Shown here piece after piece: positions 23,904-33,294 of a stretch of 64,000 nucleotides of DNA. This DNA comes from Myxococcus eversor (GTDB taxonomy: Bacteria > Myxococcota > Myxococcia > Myxococcales > Myxococcaceae). The notes beneath the pieces are model-generated. The model ran no database searches, was not told where the DNA came from, and saw only the letters and a program-made list of their open reading frames with translations. The translations under genes were made by a program, and so were the position numbers. The stretch spans positions 186,001 to 250,000 of the forward strand of contig NZ_JAAIXY010000019.1 of NCBI RefSeq assembly GCF_010894455.1. Reading direction: 5' to 3'. The number at the start of each line of letters is the position of its first letter. Position 1 is the first letter of the stretch.

Positions 23904-24803
23904 TCAGTCGTTCAGCACCACGGCCAGGCCGTGGGAGAAGGGCTGGGCGGAGGCGAAGCGGGGTGTCACCGCCCAGCTTCCGTCCGGGCGCAGGTAGCCG
24001 AACCTGCCATCCTGCTTCACGGCCGCCAGCCCTTCGGAGAACGCGCCATTCACCGCCTGGAAGCGGGGCTCGATGACCATGGCCCCCTTCTGGTCGATGA
24101 AGCCATACACCCCCTTCACCTTCACGGGCGCGAGCCCCTCGCGAAACGCACACTCCGTCAGGCTCTCGTCCCAGTTGGAGAAGCCAGGCTCCAGCACCCA
24201 GGCGCCGGACGCGTCCACGAAGCCGAACTTCTTGCCCTTCACGACCAGCGCCAGCCCATCCGAGAAGCGGCCCATCGTCTTGAAGTCGAAGCTGGCGAGA
24301 CACTGGCCCTTGGGGTCGATGAGCCGGCTCTCCTCACCCGGGGGGCTCTTCTTCAAGACGACGTGCGCCTTGCCGTCGACGAAGGGCCGGGCGAGTCCGC
24401 CACCGAACCCGTCCAGCACCACCTCGCCCTTCTTGTCGATGTACGAGTCCGAGCCCTTCGCCCCCGCGCGCATCACCGGCGCGAGCCCCGAGCCGAAGCG
24501 CCCCACATTCGCGTAGGTGGCCCCGGCCACGACGTACTTGGTGAAGTTCGCCTTGAACTCCACCGGCAACACGAGCGTGCCCTTCACGTCGATGAAGCCC
24601 TCGTCCGTCAGGGCCATTCCATCGCTGAAGCCCGTGAAGGCGCGCTTCACCTTCAGCGTGGCCTGCCCCTTCACGTCGATGAAGACCCAGCCATCGAAAG
24701 CGGGCATGCGGGCGTGGCCCTCGTTGAAGGTGAAGGGCGTGCCATGGGGGCTGGGGATGACCAGCTCCCCCTTCGTGTCGATGAAGCCGTAACGCGTTTT
24801 CAC
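23904..24803 (-). CDS. WG-repeat protein
   Basis: A 299-residue protein made almost wholly of WG repeats of about 45 residues: YGFIDTKGELVIP, GWVFIDVKGQATLK, GFIDVKGTLVLPVEF, DSYIDKKGEVVLDGF, FGFVDASGAWVLEPGF, YGFIDQKGAMVIEPRF, FGYLRPDGSWAVTPRF. No signal peptide, catalytic motif or second domain is visible. WG (KWG) repeats form a beta-rich structure of unproven function, often in predatory and pathogenic bacteria. Convergent with the RCC1 gene, with 7 bp between the stops; convergent genes so close may be served by a shared terminator, but no clear hairpin was found. Confidence 0.88.
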   Translation of the reverse strand: MKTRYGFIDTKGELVIPSPHGTPFTFNEGHARMPAFDGWVFIDVKGQATLKVKRAFTGFSDGMALTDEGFIDVKGTLVLPVEFKANFTKYVVAGATYANVGRFGSGLAPVMRAGAKGSDSYIDKKGEVVLDGFGGGLARPFVDGKAHVVLKKSPPGEESRLIDPKGQCLASFDFKTMGRFSDGLALVVKGKKFGFVDASGAWVLEPGFSNWDESLTECAFREGLAPVKVKGVYGFIDQKGAMVIEPRFQAVNGAFSEGLAAVKQDGRFGYLRPDGSWAVTPRFASAQPFSHGLAVVLND

Positions 24804-24842
24804 GCCAGGGACCCTACCGTCCGGGCCCTCGCGCGTCGACGC

Positions 24843-26402
24843 TCACGGCCGCGTGCAGGAGCGCCCACCGCCCGCGTGATACATGAGGTCCTGGTAGACG
24901 GCTTGCGCGAGGATTTGCGTCTTGCTCTCCAGGCGCTGCACGGTGACACCTCCGCGCTGGAGTTCGAAGACAGGCGTGGTGCCGGGCACCAGCGGCGCCT
25001 GGAAGGCCGTCACTCCCGCGCTCGTCACGTCCAGCGTGCGAACGTCGGTGCCCTGCGTGATGACCAGCCGACCCGGTTCCTTGAGGAAGGCGAGCAGCTC
25101 CACCTGGTTGGACGCGGCGACCCCGCCCCGCAGCTTCATGGCGCGCGCCGTCTGTTTCGCGGCATTGAAGGGCGCGTCCGTGCGGTGCCGACGGTGGGTG
25201 TAATAGAGCGTGTCGCGGACGATGGTGGGGCGCTGTCCCGTCTTGAACCAGGTCGTGTAGTACGCAATCCAATCCATGATGACGTAGCCGCGCTCCTGCG
25301 ACGCCGTCATCCACGACTCGCCGTAGTCCGTCAGCGTGAGCAGCGTCATCCAGTCCGCGTCGCCCTCCATCGCCTTCTCGAACTGCGAGCGGAACGCCAG
25401 GCTGTTCTGCGCCTCCCAGTACACGCGGCTGCTGTTCTCGCTGTCGGTGAGCTTGTGGCGCACGTCCTCGAACGCGACGGGGGACATCCACAGCTTGCCG
25501 CGACGGTGAGACTCCACGCTCCAGCGGCGCATGTTCTCCCCGGACTGCGCGGTGCGCTCGCCCCACGTGGAGAAGCCCGTCACCAGGCTGTTCCACTCCG
25601 CGTACTTCGTCACGTCGCCCGTGTATGACAGGAGCGGCCAGTACGTGACTTGGATGCCCTGCGCCACGAGCCGCGTCTTCAGCTCCGTCCAGAAGGCCAC
25701 CGACTTGCGCTCCGGGTTGAAGCTGGCCAGGACGATGGCCCCGTTGAGCTTGTGCACGGACGGGTGCTGGGCCACGGAGGCAATCATCGACACCAGTCCG
25801 TCCGTGGTGCCTTCGGCCTCGGTGGGGAAGTCCGGGCTGAGGACGATGCGGAACTCCGGGTCCACGGCCGCGGCGGCGGCGAGCATGACGGTGAGCTGAT
25901 TGTTCCGCGTATCGGACGAGACTCGATACGGGTGCTCGTAGAGGAAGCCGTCCATGCCGGAGGCAATCGCGCGGCGCACCTCCGTCTCGAAGTCACGCTG
26001 CCGCCACGCGCTGTCGGCCCAAGGGGCTCGGGGCAGCGGCCTGTCCCTCATCAATCCGCCGATGTTGGCGTACTCGCCGTTGCGCGACTCGGGCGTCATC
26101 CAGCCCGTCCAGTAGTCCGACGCGGGCTGCGCGTTGTCGATGGAGATGGGGAAGATGGGGTAATAGAAACCGAAGACCTTCTTCGGTGCCGCGCGCAGCG
26201 CCGCCGTCGTGGGCATGTCGAACGGGTAGCACTCGGAGATGGGCGTCGGCGCGGGCGCCGTGGGGAGCACGCCCGCCTCGGGTGCTCCGTCCTCGGAGGG
26301 AAGCGACTCGTCCGCAGCGCCTCCCGCGCAGGACATCGAGAGCAGGGGCGCTAACAAGAACGCGGCAAGCCGCGCCCTGGAGAAATCCATGGCGATGCGC
26401 AT
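24843..26402 (-). CDS. Lipoprotein glycoside hydrolase family 71-like (endo-1,3-alpha-glucanase)
   Basis: A 519-residue protein. The signal RLAAFLLAPLLSMSC ends in a lipobox; start ATG at 26402 or 26390. From about residue 75 the sequence follows the GH71 mutanase pattern: KVFGFYYPIFPISID at the first barrel strand, TEVRRAIASGMDGFLYEH, FRIVLSPDF, a long central region with WMTLLTLTDYGESW (acidic residues typical of the active site) and GYVIMDWIAYYTTWFKTG. GH71 enzymes hydrolyse alpha-1,3-glucan of fungal cell walls and plaque. A secreted lipoprotein form suits lysis of fungal prey. The final 90 residues may form a beta-sandwich. The family call is by motif resemblance; the acid pair is not assigned with certainty. 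Confidence 0.75.
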   Translation of the reverse strand: MRIAMDFSRARLAAFLLAPLLSMSCAGGAADESLPSEDGAPEAGVLPTAPAPTPISECYPFDMPTTAALRAAPKKVFGFYYPIFPISIDNAQPASDYWTGWMTPESRNGEYANIGGLMRDRPLPRAPWADSAWRQRDFETEVRRAIASGMDGFLYEHPYRVSSDTRNNQLTVMLAAAAAVDPEFRIVLSPDFPTEAEGTTDGLVSMIASVAQHPSVHKLNGAIVLASFNPERKSVAFWTELKTRLVAQGIQVTYWPLLSYTGDVTKYAEWNSLVTGFSTWGERTAQSGENMRRWSVESHRRGKLWMSPVAFEDVRHKLTDSENSSRVYWEAQNSLAFRSQFEKAMEGDADWMTLLTLTDYGESWMTASQERGYVIMDWIAYYTTWFKTGQRPTIVRDTLYYTHRRHRTDAPFNAAKQTARAMKLRGGVAASNQVELLAFLKEPGRLVITQGTDVRTLDVTSAGVTAFQAPLVPGTTPVFELQRGGVTVQRLESKTQILAQAVYQDLMYHAGGGRSCTRP

Positions 26403-26542
26403 CGGTCGACCTCGAGGTGCGCTTCATCCGGGGGGACGAAGTGAGGGGGTTATCCTCGGGACACGGGAGGTCTCTCGATGGCGCGCTCTTTCGCGCTTTT
26501 CCTGCAACTCATTGAGCCGCGCGACACGTCGGCGTGCTCACG

Positions 26543-27154
26543 TCATGGCAGCAGTGATTCCTTGCGCTTCAGCTTCTTGGCGAGCGTGGTGTAGGACCAC
26601 TCGCCCTCTTCATCCACCAGCCCCTTGGCGAGCAGCTTGCTCAACTGGGGGCCCATCTCGCTGGAGTGGCCGATGAGGTGATGGTCCGCGCGCACCTTGT
26701 CGATGGCGTCGTCGCGGTCATCCGAGACGACGAGCCGGGCGGACAGCGTGTCGGCGTAGGAGGAGTAGTCGTTGTAGTAGGTCCACGCCACACCCTGGAG
26801 GGAGAAGTCCCCCAGCACGACAATCTCTCCGTGGAAGAGGAGGTTGTGAGCCTTGAGCGAGCCGCCGACGAAGAGCAGTGAGTAGTCGAAGCCCTCGTGG
26901 ATGATGTTGCCCTCCACCACCAGGTCTCCCGCGACGAGCAGGCGGCCCTGGTCCTCCAGGATGAGGTTGCCGTTCACCGTGACACTCTTCGCGTCGAAGG
27001 TCAGGTCCTGGCCCTCGGAGAGGGTCAGGCCTTGGGCCACCTGCTTCACTTCGGCGGAGGGCGACAGCTTCGCCTTGAGCGCGGCTCGCTTGCCGGCCGA
27101 GCCTGCTTGTGCGTGGAGCGAGCCTTCCTGCAGCAACTTTTCGAAGAGCGTCAT
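26543..27154 (-). CDS. Hypothetical beta-solenoid-like protein (paralogue of 15779-16378)
   Basis: A 203-residue soluble protein. After a lysine-rich helix (GKRAALKAKLSPSAEVKQV) come stacked strand motifs LTFDAKSVTVNGNLIL, GRLLVAGDLVVEGNII, YSLLFVGGSLKAHNLLF, GEIVVLGDFSLQGVAW, in the style of bactofilin-like beta-solenoids. The order and spacing match the protein at 15779-16378. The C-terminus is different: a helical basic tail (YTTLAKKLKRKESLLP). Start is ATG at 27154; a GTG at 27160 would add two residues. No function is known; cytoskeletal or polymer-forming behaviour is only a structural analogy. Confidence 0.6.
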   Translation of the reverse strand: MTLFEKLLQEGSLHAQAGSAGKRAALKAKLSPSAEVKQVAQGLTLSEGQDLTFDAKSVTVNGNLILEDQGRLLVAGDLVVEGNIIHEGFDYSLLFVGGSLKAHNLLFHGEIVVLGDFSLQGVAWTYYNDYSSYADTLSARLVVSDDRDDAIDKVRADHHLIGHSSEMGPQLSKLLAKGLVDEEGEWSYTTLAKKLKRKESLLP

Positions 27155-27282
27155 GTTCACAGGCTAGAAGTCCACCCGGGAGCTGACGAGCGAAATGTCC
27201 TGGCTGGACCTCCCCGGGAAGCCTCGGCCGTCCGGCTCCGGGTATACTGGGGACTCGGCCGGGAAAACGGTGTGAGGTCTGC

Positions 27283-28338
27283 GTGGCATCAACCAGGACT
27301 GTCCGATGGGTTTCGACGCTCGAGAGTGTGCGTGCTCGGGGCGTGACCGCCCAGGGAGCGCTGCTTGCCTGCGCGTTGCTCTTCGCCCATGCGGCGGGTG
27401 CGCAGACCACGGAGGATCGGGCCTACGTTGGCGTCACCTTCGCGCGCGGCACCGAGATTGGCTCACAAGGCGGCAGACTGGATGAGCGCAGGCAGTTGGA
27501 CCTGCGCATCCCCCTCCCGCCCTTGTTCCTCGGCCGCACGGTGCTCGTGCCCTCCTTCGGCTACGAGACGCGCTTCATGGGACTGGAGCAGCACGGTCCG
27601 CTGGCGGATGTGTCGGAGGAGGAGCTGGGTCGGCAGTTCCATCGCTTCCAGCTCGGGCTCACGCTGATTCGTCCGCTCTCGCCCCGGTGGATGCTGGTGA
27701 CGGGCGCGGTGGCGAACACTCGCACGGACTTCAAGAGCTCCTTCGACTTCGGGTTGGACACCTCGTGGGTGGGCTTCGCCATGGCGAACTACCTGATTGG
27801 TGGAGACCCGGACGTGCGGCTGACGTTCGGCCTGGTGGCGCTGTATCCGTTCGATGCCACGCCCGTCGTCCCCATGATTGCCTTCGCGTACCGCAAGGGG
27901 CCGTACATCCTGGAGGTGGGGCTGCCTCGGCTCGCCATGTTGTACAAGGTGGGCACCGGGCTGGAGCTGGGCATCACCGGCATGTTCGACCAGCAGGTCT
28001 TCCGCTCGCGCATCCCGTATGACGGGCAGGGCCCCATGCCGCAGTACATCCGTGAGACGGCGCTGCGCTTCGGCCCCACGGTGAATGCGCGCCTGGGCAA
28101 TGCAAACCTCTGGCTCAGCTCGTCCATCGGGCTCGACCTCCTGAACGACTATGCGCTGCTCGACAAGGACCGGGACCGGGTGGAGATGGGGATGCTCCAG
28201 TCCACGGGCCCGGCGCCCTATCTGAGGGTGTCGCTCGGCTGGCGTCCGCCGCGTCGTGCGAGGGAAGCCGTCCGGCCCATCGGCGGGCCGCCGGAGCAGG
28301 CTCCGCCGCAGGGCAACTCCCCCTCGCTCATCCGATGA
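27283..28338 (+). CDS. DUF6268-type outer-membrane beta-barrel protein
   Basis: A 351-residue protein starting at GTG with a signal peptide (ALLACALLFAHAAGAQ). The mature part consists of alternating amphipathic strands typical of outer-membrane barrels: VLVPSFGYETRFM, FHRFQLGLTLIRPL, WMLVTGAVANTRTDF, WVGFAMANYLIG, LTFGLVALYPF, YILEVGLPRLAMLY, ending AYLRVSLGWRPPR-like (PYLRVSLGW) before a disordered proline tail. This is the DUF6268 pattern, a group with no assigned function. The tail overlaps the convergent dihydroxyacetone kinase gene by 11 bp. Confidence 0.75.
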   Translation: MASTRTVRWVSTLESVRARGVTAQGALLACALLFAHAAGAQTTEDRAYVGVTFARGTEIGSQGGRLDERRQLDLRIPLPPLFLGRTVLVPSFGYETRFMGLEQHGPLADVSEEELGRQFHRFQLGLTLIRPLSPRWMLVTGAVANTRTDFKSSFDFGLDTSWVGFAMANYLIGGDPDVRLTFGLVALYPFDATPVVPMIAFAYRKGPYILEVGLPRLAMLYKVGTGLELGITGMFDQQVFRSRIPYDGQGPMPQYIRETALRFGPTVNARLGNANLWLSSSIGLDLLNDYALLDKDRDRVEMGMLQSTGPAPYLRVSLGWRPPRRAREAVRPIGGPPEQAPPQGNSPSLIR

Positions 28339-30025
28339 AGGGCGTGAGCGCCTTCAACCAGACGACGACAGCGGCCGCGCCCGCATCGGGCACACCGAGC
28401 GCCCTGCTTCCCAGATAGCTGGCGCGTCCGAGCCGGGGCTGCATGCGCGTGGTGGCCTCCGCGCCTCGCGCTCCTTCGTGCACCGCCGCGGCCCAGGCTT
28501 CAGCGGTCGACGTTCCAGCCTTCAGCTCTCGAGCGAAGGCATCGGCCGCGGGCTTGAGCGCATCCAGCATCGTGCGGTCTCCGGGCTTGGCGCCGCCAAG
28601 CTGCGCCACCGCGTCGACGGCGAGGGCGAACGCGTCCGCCCAGGCCGGAGCATTGGTGGAACTCTCGGAGAGGCGACGCGCGGCGCGCAGCAACGCGGTG
28701 GCGTAGAACGGCCCCGAGCTTCCGCCGATGGCGCGCCGCAGGGCATCGCCGATGGCCGTGAGGGCCCGTGGTGGATTCGTCCACGAGGACTCGGGCAGGG
28801 CGCGAATCGCCGCCGCGCCGCGCGAGAGGCTGAGGCCCAGGTCTCCATCTCCCGCCGCGCTGTCGAGTTCGGTGAGGCGGGCTTCACTCGCTTCGAAGGC
28901 GGCGGCGACGGCGTGCGCGGCGTCCCGCACCCGCTCCATTCCAGGCTGACGAGTCTCCTGGGTGAGAGGCGCGGACGGCGTGACGGCGACGGGCCGGGCG
29001 GGGCGCTCCGGTGCGAGCCGGCCCTCGCCTCCCCAGGCGGGAGCGGTCGTCCTGGCGTCGAGCCAGCCCAGGCGCGCGTCATCCAGCTTCAGCACGGACA
29101 GGGAGCAGCCCGGCATCTCCAGCGCGGAGAGGAACGTCCCGGTCCACGCGCGCTCCACACGCAGGCCGCGCTCGCCCAGAAGTGTCAGGGCGCGGCGCGT
29201 GACGATGGCCAGCTCCATGGGGGGCGTGCCGCCCAGTCCATTGACGAGCAGGGCCACGCGGGTGCTGGCGCCGAAGCTCCGGTCCTCCAGGATGATGGAG
29301 AGCAGCGACTCCACCAAGGCATCAGCGGCCACGAGCGGGGCGCGGCGCACGCCCTGCTCTCCGTGGATGCCCAGTCCCAGCTCGATTTCGTCATCGCCCA
29401 GGGTGAAGCCGGGACGGCCCGCCGCCGGCACGGTGCACGGACCGAGCGCGACGCCCATGGTGCCCAGCTCCGCCGAGGCCGCCTGGGCTTCTCGGAGCAC
29501 GTCCTCGAGGGACAGGCCCGCCGCCGCGGCGGCTCCCGCCACCTTGTGCACCAGCACGGTGCCAGCGATGCCGCGACGTCGCGCGGGCTCGACGGTATGG
29601 CGCAGGGCGACGTCATCGGCGACCACGACGACCTCCACGGGGATGCCTTCCGCGCGGGCCAGCTCGGCGGCGAGGCCGAAGTTGAGCCGGTCACCGGTGT
29701 AGTTCTTCACCACGAGGAGCGAGCCCGCGGGGCCTGACACCGCGCGAATGGCGGCGAGCACGGCGTCCGTGCTGGGCGAGGTGAACACATCCCCCGCCAC
29801 CGCCGCGTCGAGCATGCCCGCGCCGACATAACCCGCGTGCGCGGGCTCATGCCCGCTGCCACCACCGGAGATGACGGAGACCTTGCGCTGCGCGGGGTCG
29901 GCCGGTGTGTCGGCGCGGATGACCACCGTCTCGTCGTCGAGCAACACCTGCCCCGGAGCGAGCGCGACGAACCCCTCCAGCATCTGCCTCACGACGGCCC
30001 TGGGCTCATTGACGAGCTTCTTCAC
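28328..30025 (-). CDS. Fused DhaK-DhaL dihydroxyacetone kinase (ATP-dependent type)
   Basis: A 565-residue single-chain kinase. GTG at 30025 gives VKKLVNEPRAVVRQMLEGF, the family start, with AAGGAG nine bases before; a longer frame to 30193 is unlikely. The DhaK (Dak1) domain covers residues 1-330: GGGSGHEPAHAGYVGAG (53-69) binds the substrate and H221 in LGLGIHGEQGV is the histidine that forms the covalent hemiaminal with dihydroxyacetone. A linker joins the DhaL (Dak2) domain (about 370-565) with the nucleotide/Mg motif GDGDLGLSLSRGA and later GSSGPFYATALL. Fused enzymes use ATP rather than the PTS. They phosphorylate dihydroxyacetone or glyceraldehyde; some also act as FMN cyclase. Confidence 0.93.
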   Translation of the reverse strand: MKKLVNEPRAVVRQMLEGFVALAPGQVLLDDETVVIRADTPADPAQRKVSVISGGGSGHEPAHAGYVGAGMLDAAVAGDVFTSPSTDAVLAAIRAVSGPAGSLLVVKNYTGDRLNFGLAAELARAEGIPVEVVVVADDVALRHTVEPARRRGIAGTVLVHKVAGAAAAAGLSLEDVLREAQAASAELGTMGVALGPCTVPAAGRPGFTLGDDEIELGLGIHGEQGVRRAPLVAADALVESLLSIILEDRSFGASTRVALLVNGLGGTPPMELAIVTRRALTLLGERGLRVERAWTGTFLSALEMPGCSLSVLKLDDARLGWLDARTTAPAWGGEGRLAPERPARPVAVTPSAPLTQETRQPGMERVRDAAHAVAAAFEASEARLTELDSAAGDGDLGLSLSRGAAAIRALPESSWTNPPRALTAIGDALRRAIGGSSGPFYATALLRAARRLSESSTNAPAWADAFALAVDAVAQLGGAKPGDRTMLDALKPAADAFARELKAGTSTAEAWAAAVHEGARGAEATTRMQPRLGRASYLGSRALGVPDAGAAAVVVWLKALTPFIG

Positions 30026-30293
30026 CGGTTCCTGCTCCTTCGCCGCGGCGGCGGACGGACTGAACGGCGGGAGTAGAGCACGGGCGTTCCAGCACGGCGT
30101 TGGGAGGAGAGGCACGCCGGTGGGGTCCGCGTCGGAAACGTCCGCCAACCATCGCCGCGCCACCATACGGACCCGGCCAGTGAGATGGGTCATCTGGCTC
30201 CCTTCGGGAGGGATTTCATCCCCGCCCCTTCCCCGAGGTAGAAATCGCTTGCCGGGCCGGGTCGGAGGGACCTAGCTAGGGCTCGGGGAGCGC

Positions 30294-31391
30294 ATGTCCT
30301 TTCTCGTCATCCTGCTGACCGCGGGATTCTTCACCATCCTCTTCTCCCAGTTCGGGCATCGACTTCCCGCGAGGAACTCGCTCATCTGGTGGTTGGTGGC
30401 GCTGTTCCTCCTGACCACCGTCATCAATCCCGACCTGTTCCGCCCGGTCATCCGGGTGCTGGGCATCGAGCTCGTCAGCAACTTCGTGCTCGGCGGGATG
30501 ATGATGTTCCTGTTCTTCCAGATGGTGGAGCAGCAGGCGGAGAACCGGCGCTTCTCGCGGCAGATTGTCGAGCTCACCACCAGCTTCGCCGCCCAGCAGT
30601 TTCCCAAGGAGGCCGCGCGGCACCTGGCTGGCGAGGGCCGCAAGGTGCTCATCCTCCTGCCCTGCTTCAACGAGGCCGGCTCGCTGCCGGAAGTCCTCCC
30701 CCGGCTCGCAGCGCTCCAGGAGCGGAGCACGGGTGAAGAGCGCTTCGCCTTCTGCGTGGTGGACGATGGCAGCCTGGACGACACGCCTCGCCTGCTCGCC
30801 TCGCTCGCGCCCCTGGGCCACGTCACCCACAGCACCAACGTCGGCGTGGCTGGGGCGCTCTTGACGGGCTTCAAGCTCGCGCGGGCCCTGGACGCGGACC
30901 ATGTCGTCCAATGCGACTCCGACGGCCAGCACCCCATCGAGGAGATTCCCCGGCTGGTGGCGCTCGCCCGTCAGCGGGGCGCGGACCTCATCATCGGCTC
31001 GCGCTTCGTGCCGCCGGAGCCCGCCGCCAACGCGGTGTCCAATCCCCTGCGGAGCACCACCCCGCTGCGGCGCACGGGCGGAATGCTCGTCACGCTCGTA
31101 CTGGGTCTGTTCGGCCGGCAGGCGCGGGTGAGCGACCCGACCTCCGGCTTCCGCGTCTACTCACGGCGAGCCGTGCGGGAGCTGCTGCGCGCGATGCCGG
31201 ACGAGTATCCGGAGCCCGAGTCCATCGCGCTGCTCGCCCTGCGCGGACTGCGCATCCAGGAGGTCCTGGTGGAGATGACGCCGCGCACCCAGGGCGTCTC
31301 CAGCTTGAGCGGCCTGAAGAGCATCCGGTTCATGGTCAAGGTCACCACCGCCCTGCTGGGGCTGCGCGTCCGCTCACTGGTGGGAGGCTGA
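30294..31391 (+). CDS. DUF2304-GT2 fusion membrane glycosyltransferase
   Basis: A 365-residue protein. Residues 1-90 form a DUF2304 domain: three hydrophobic segments and a short helix ending LFFQMVEQQAENRRFSRQI. Residues 115-340 are a GT-A glycosyltransferase 2 domain with VLILLPCFNEAGSLPEVLP, the nucleotide-binding VVDDGSLDD, and the metal-binding CDSDGQHP (DxD variant), like dolichyl-phosphate mannosyl/glucosyl transferases. DUF2304 and GT2 genes are normally adjacent; here they are one chain. The enzyme probably makes a polyprenyl-linked sugar donor at the inner face of the membrane. The next gene, 4 bp away, encodes a large polytopic membrane protein that could be the acceptor transferase. 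Confidence 0.88.
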   Translation: MSFLVILLTAGFFTILFSQFGHRLPARNSLIWWLVALFLLTTVINPDLFRPVIRVLGIELVSNFVLGGMMMFLFFQMVEQQAENRRFSRQIVELTTSFAAQQFPKEAARHLAGEGRKVLILLPCFNEAGSLPEVLPRLAALQERSTGEERFAFCVVDDGSLDDTPRLLASLAPLGHVTHSTNVGVAGALLTGFKLARALDADHVVQCDSDGQHPIEEIPRLVALARQRGADLIIGSRFVPPEPAANAVSNPLRSTTPLRRTGGMLVTLVLGLFGRQARVSDPTSGFRVYSRRAVRELLRAMPDEYPEPESIALLALRGLRIQEVLVEMTPRTQGVSSLSGLKSIRFMVKVTTALLGLRVRSLVGG

Positions 31392-31395
31392 GCGC

Positions 31396-33234
31396 ATGGC
31401 GACGCTTCGTGAGCGGCTCGACCGGGCGCTGAGCAGGCTCGACAGCCCCGGCTCTTCTCCCGAGTCCGCCGGCCCGGCCTCATGGCTGGTGCTGGCGCTG
31501 GTGCCCGGTCTGGCGTTGTTGATGTCCGGTGCCCTCCGCGCGGCGCTGCGCTTGAGCATCACCGCGTCGCTCGGGCTGGCGGTCGCCCTGCTGGCGGGCG
31601 GCGTGGTCCTGGCCGCGCTGACGGGAGGGCTTCGCGTGAGGCGGGGATGGCACGTCCTCCCAGCACTGCTGGTGCTGGGGACCCTCATGGTGGCGGCCCT
31701 CCAGGCGCTCCACGCCTCCGCCTTCGACGGCCTGATGTCCGTGGGCGGCGGGGACGCGGGCAACCACGTCGCCCTGCGGCGCGCGTTCGTCGAGAGCGCT
31801 CCAGACGTCTACCAGCAGTTCGTGTCGTTCTACGCCTTCACGCACTGGCTGGACGTCTTCCTCGGCTTCGACGCCTTCGAGTCGTTCCGGGCGGGGTTCT
31901 ACGCCATCCCCTTCCTGCTGACGCTCTGCATGCTCGCGGCCCTCCTGGCGATGACCCACCGTCAAGAGGAGGCGGGAGTGCCGGGAGCGCGTGTCGCGCC
32001 GTGGCTCCTGTTCGCGGGATTGATGGCGGCGACATCCATCCTCTTCCCCGTGCTCCACTACCACCAGGCCGACGGCTTCTACGCCCACCTGTTCGGCCTG
32101 GTGCCCACGCTGCTGGGGTGGGTGTTGTTCGGGTTCTTCACCTCGCGGCTCTTGCGCATCGGAGCCCTGCTCTTCGCCGTCGTCCTCCATCGCTACACCT
32201 ACGGTCTCAACCTGGGCGACGTGCTCCTCGTCAGCGCGGTGCTGGCGGGCGTCGAGTCCACCGGCGTGTCTCATGCCCGGCGCCTCCAGTGGGCGCTGCG
32301 CGCGCTGGCCGTCGGCCTGGGGCTCGCGGCCCTCTTCGCCTACTGGAAGCTGCTCCCGCTGATTCCGGTGACGGGTGGAATCGTCGCGCCCCGCTTCCAC
32401 GCGATGCTGAGGGGACAACTGGTGCTCTCCCTGGGGCTGCTCCTGCTCCCCCTGGCGGCGAAGCGCATGGGGCTGGCCCTGGGCGACACCGGCACGCGCC
32501 TGGCGCGGTACGCGGGCCTCTTCGGCGGCGTGGGCGGACTGGTGCAGTTGCTCTGTCTGTGGTCGGTGACGAGTCGGGAGTACTACCTCATCAAGTACCA
32601 CCTGCACGGCGCCATGCTGGTGTTGTGCGCGACGCTGGTCCTTGTCTCCGCGCTGCTGGCCCAGGTGCTCTCGCGGTGGGCACTGCGCCAGGGGGGGGCC
32701 GCGCACGCGGGACTGGTGCCGCTGGCGGTCCTGGTGGGCATCGGCGTGTTCAACCTGCGCAGCGCCATCACCCCCTATGAGGACAGCTTCCAGGAGCGCA
32801 GGTCCGGCAAGGCGCCGTGGAACCTGCTCTTCCCGCTCGCGGACCGCGAGGGCTGGAGTCGCATCCAGGCGACGCTGGCGCGAGAGCACGCCGACTTCGG
32901 TGGGTTCGTGTCCGCGAACTGGCCGCTGATGAACTTCATGAACGCGAGCCTGCGCACGACGAGCGACGAGGACCCGTTGCGCTTCGGCTGGGAGCAGTAC
33001 ACCCAAGGCCTGGTGAAGCAGGGCCCGGGCCTGTGCGTGTTCTGGTACGCGACGGAGCGCGACTTCCAGGAACTGACCGAGACGCAAGCCGTCAACGGCG
33101 GGAGGCTGCTGGACGTCGCCCGGGCGCTGGACGCCGAGGCGGAGAAGCGCTGCGAGGACTACCCCGCTCCCTGGGATGCCCAGCGCCCCCTCCGGCTCTG
33201 CCACGTCTGCGAGCCGAAGCAGTCGGGGACGTAG
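31396..33234 (+). CDS. Polytopic membrane protein, possible GT-C-like transferase
   Basis: A 612-residue protein with about a dozen hydrophobic segments (from residue 30 to about 460) and a soluble C-terminal 150 residues. The first outside loop contains SVGGGDAGNHVALRRAF, with an Asp in the place typical of GT-C acceptor/donor loops, but no GT-C family could be named. The C-terminal part ends CHVCEPKQ. The gene follows the DUF2304-GT2 gene by 4 bp with its own GGGAGG site, so the two form an operon; a polyprenyl-phosphate-sugar-dependent transferase or a flippase is a reasonable hypothesis. It cannot be confirmed by sequence alone. Confidence 0.65.
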   Translation: MATLRERLDRALSRLDSPGSSPESAGPASWLVLALVPGLALLMSGALRAALRLSITASLGLAVALLAGGVVLAALTGGLRVRRGWHVLPALLVLGTLMVAALQALHASAFDGLMSVGGGDAGNHVALRRAFVESAPDVYQQFVSFYAFTHWLDVFLGFDAFESFRAGFYAIPFLLTLCMLAALLAMTHRQEEAGVPGARVAPWLLFAGLMAATSILFPVLHYHQADGFYAHLFGLVPTLLGWVLFGFFTSRLLRIGALLFAVVLHRYTYGLNLGDVLLVSAVLAGVESTGVSHARRLQWALRALAVGLGLAALFAYWKLLPLIPVTGGIVAPRFHAMLRGQLVLSLGLLLLPLAAKRMGLALGDTGTRLARYAGLFGGVGGLVQLLCLWSVTSREYYLIKYHLHGAMLVLCATLVLVSALLAQVLSRWALRQGGAAHAGLVPLAVLVGIGVFNLRSAITPYEDSFQERRSGKAPWNLLFPLADREGWSRIQATLAREHADFGGFVSANWPLMNFMNASLRTTSDEDPLRFGWEQYTQGLVKQGPGLCVFWYATERDFQELTETQAVNGGRLLDVARALDAEAEKRCEDYPAPWDAQRPLRLCHVCEPKQSGT

Positions 33235-33294
33235 CGACTCACGTCAGCCGCTTGGACTGTCGCGAAGGCACCCGTCCGGGAAAGACTCGCACCC

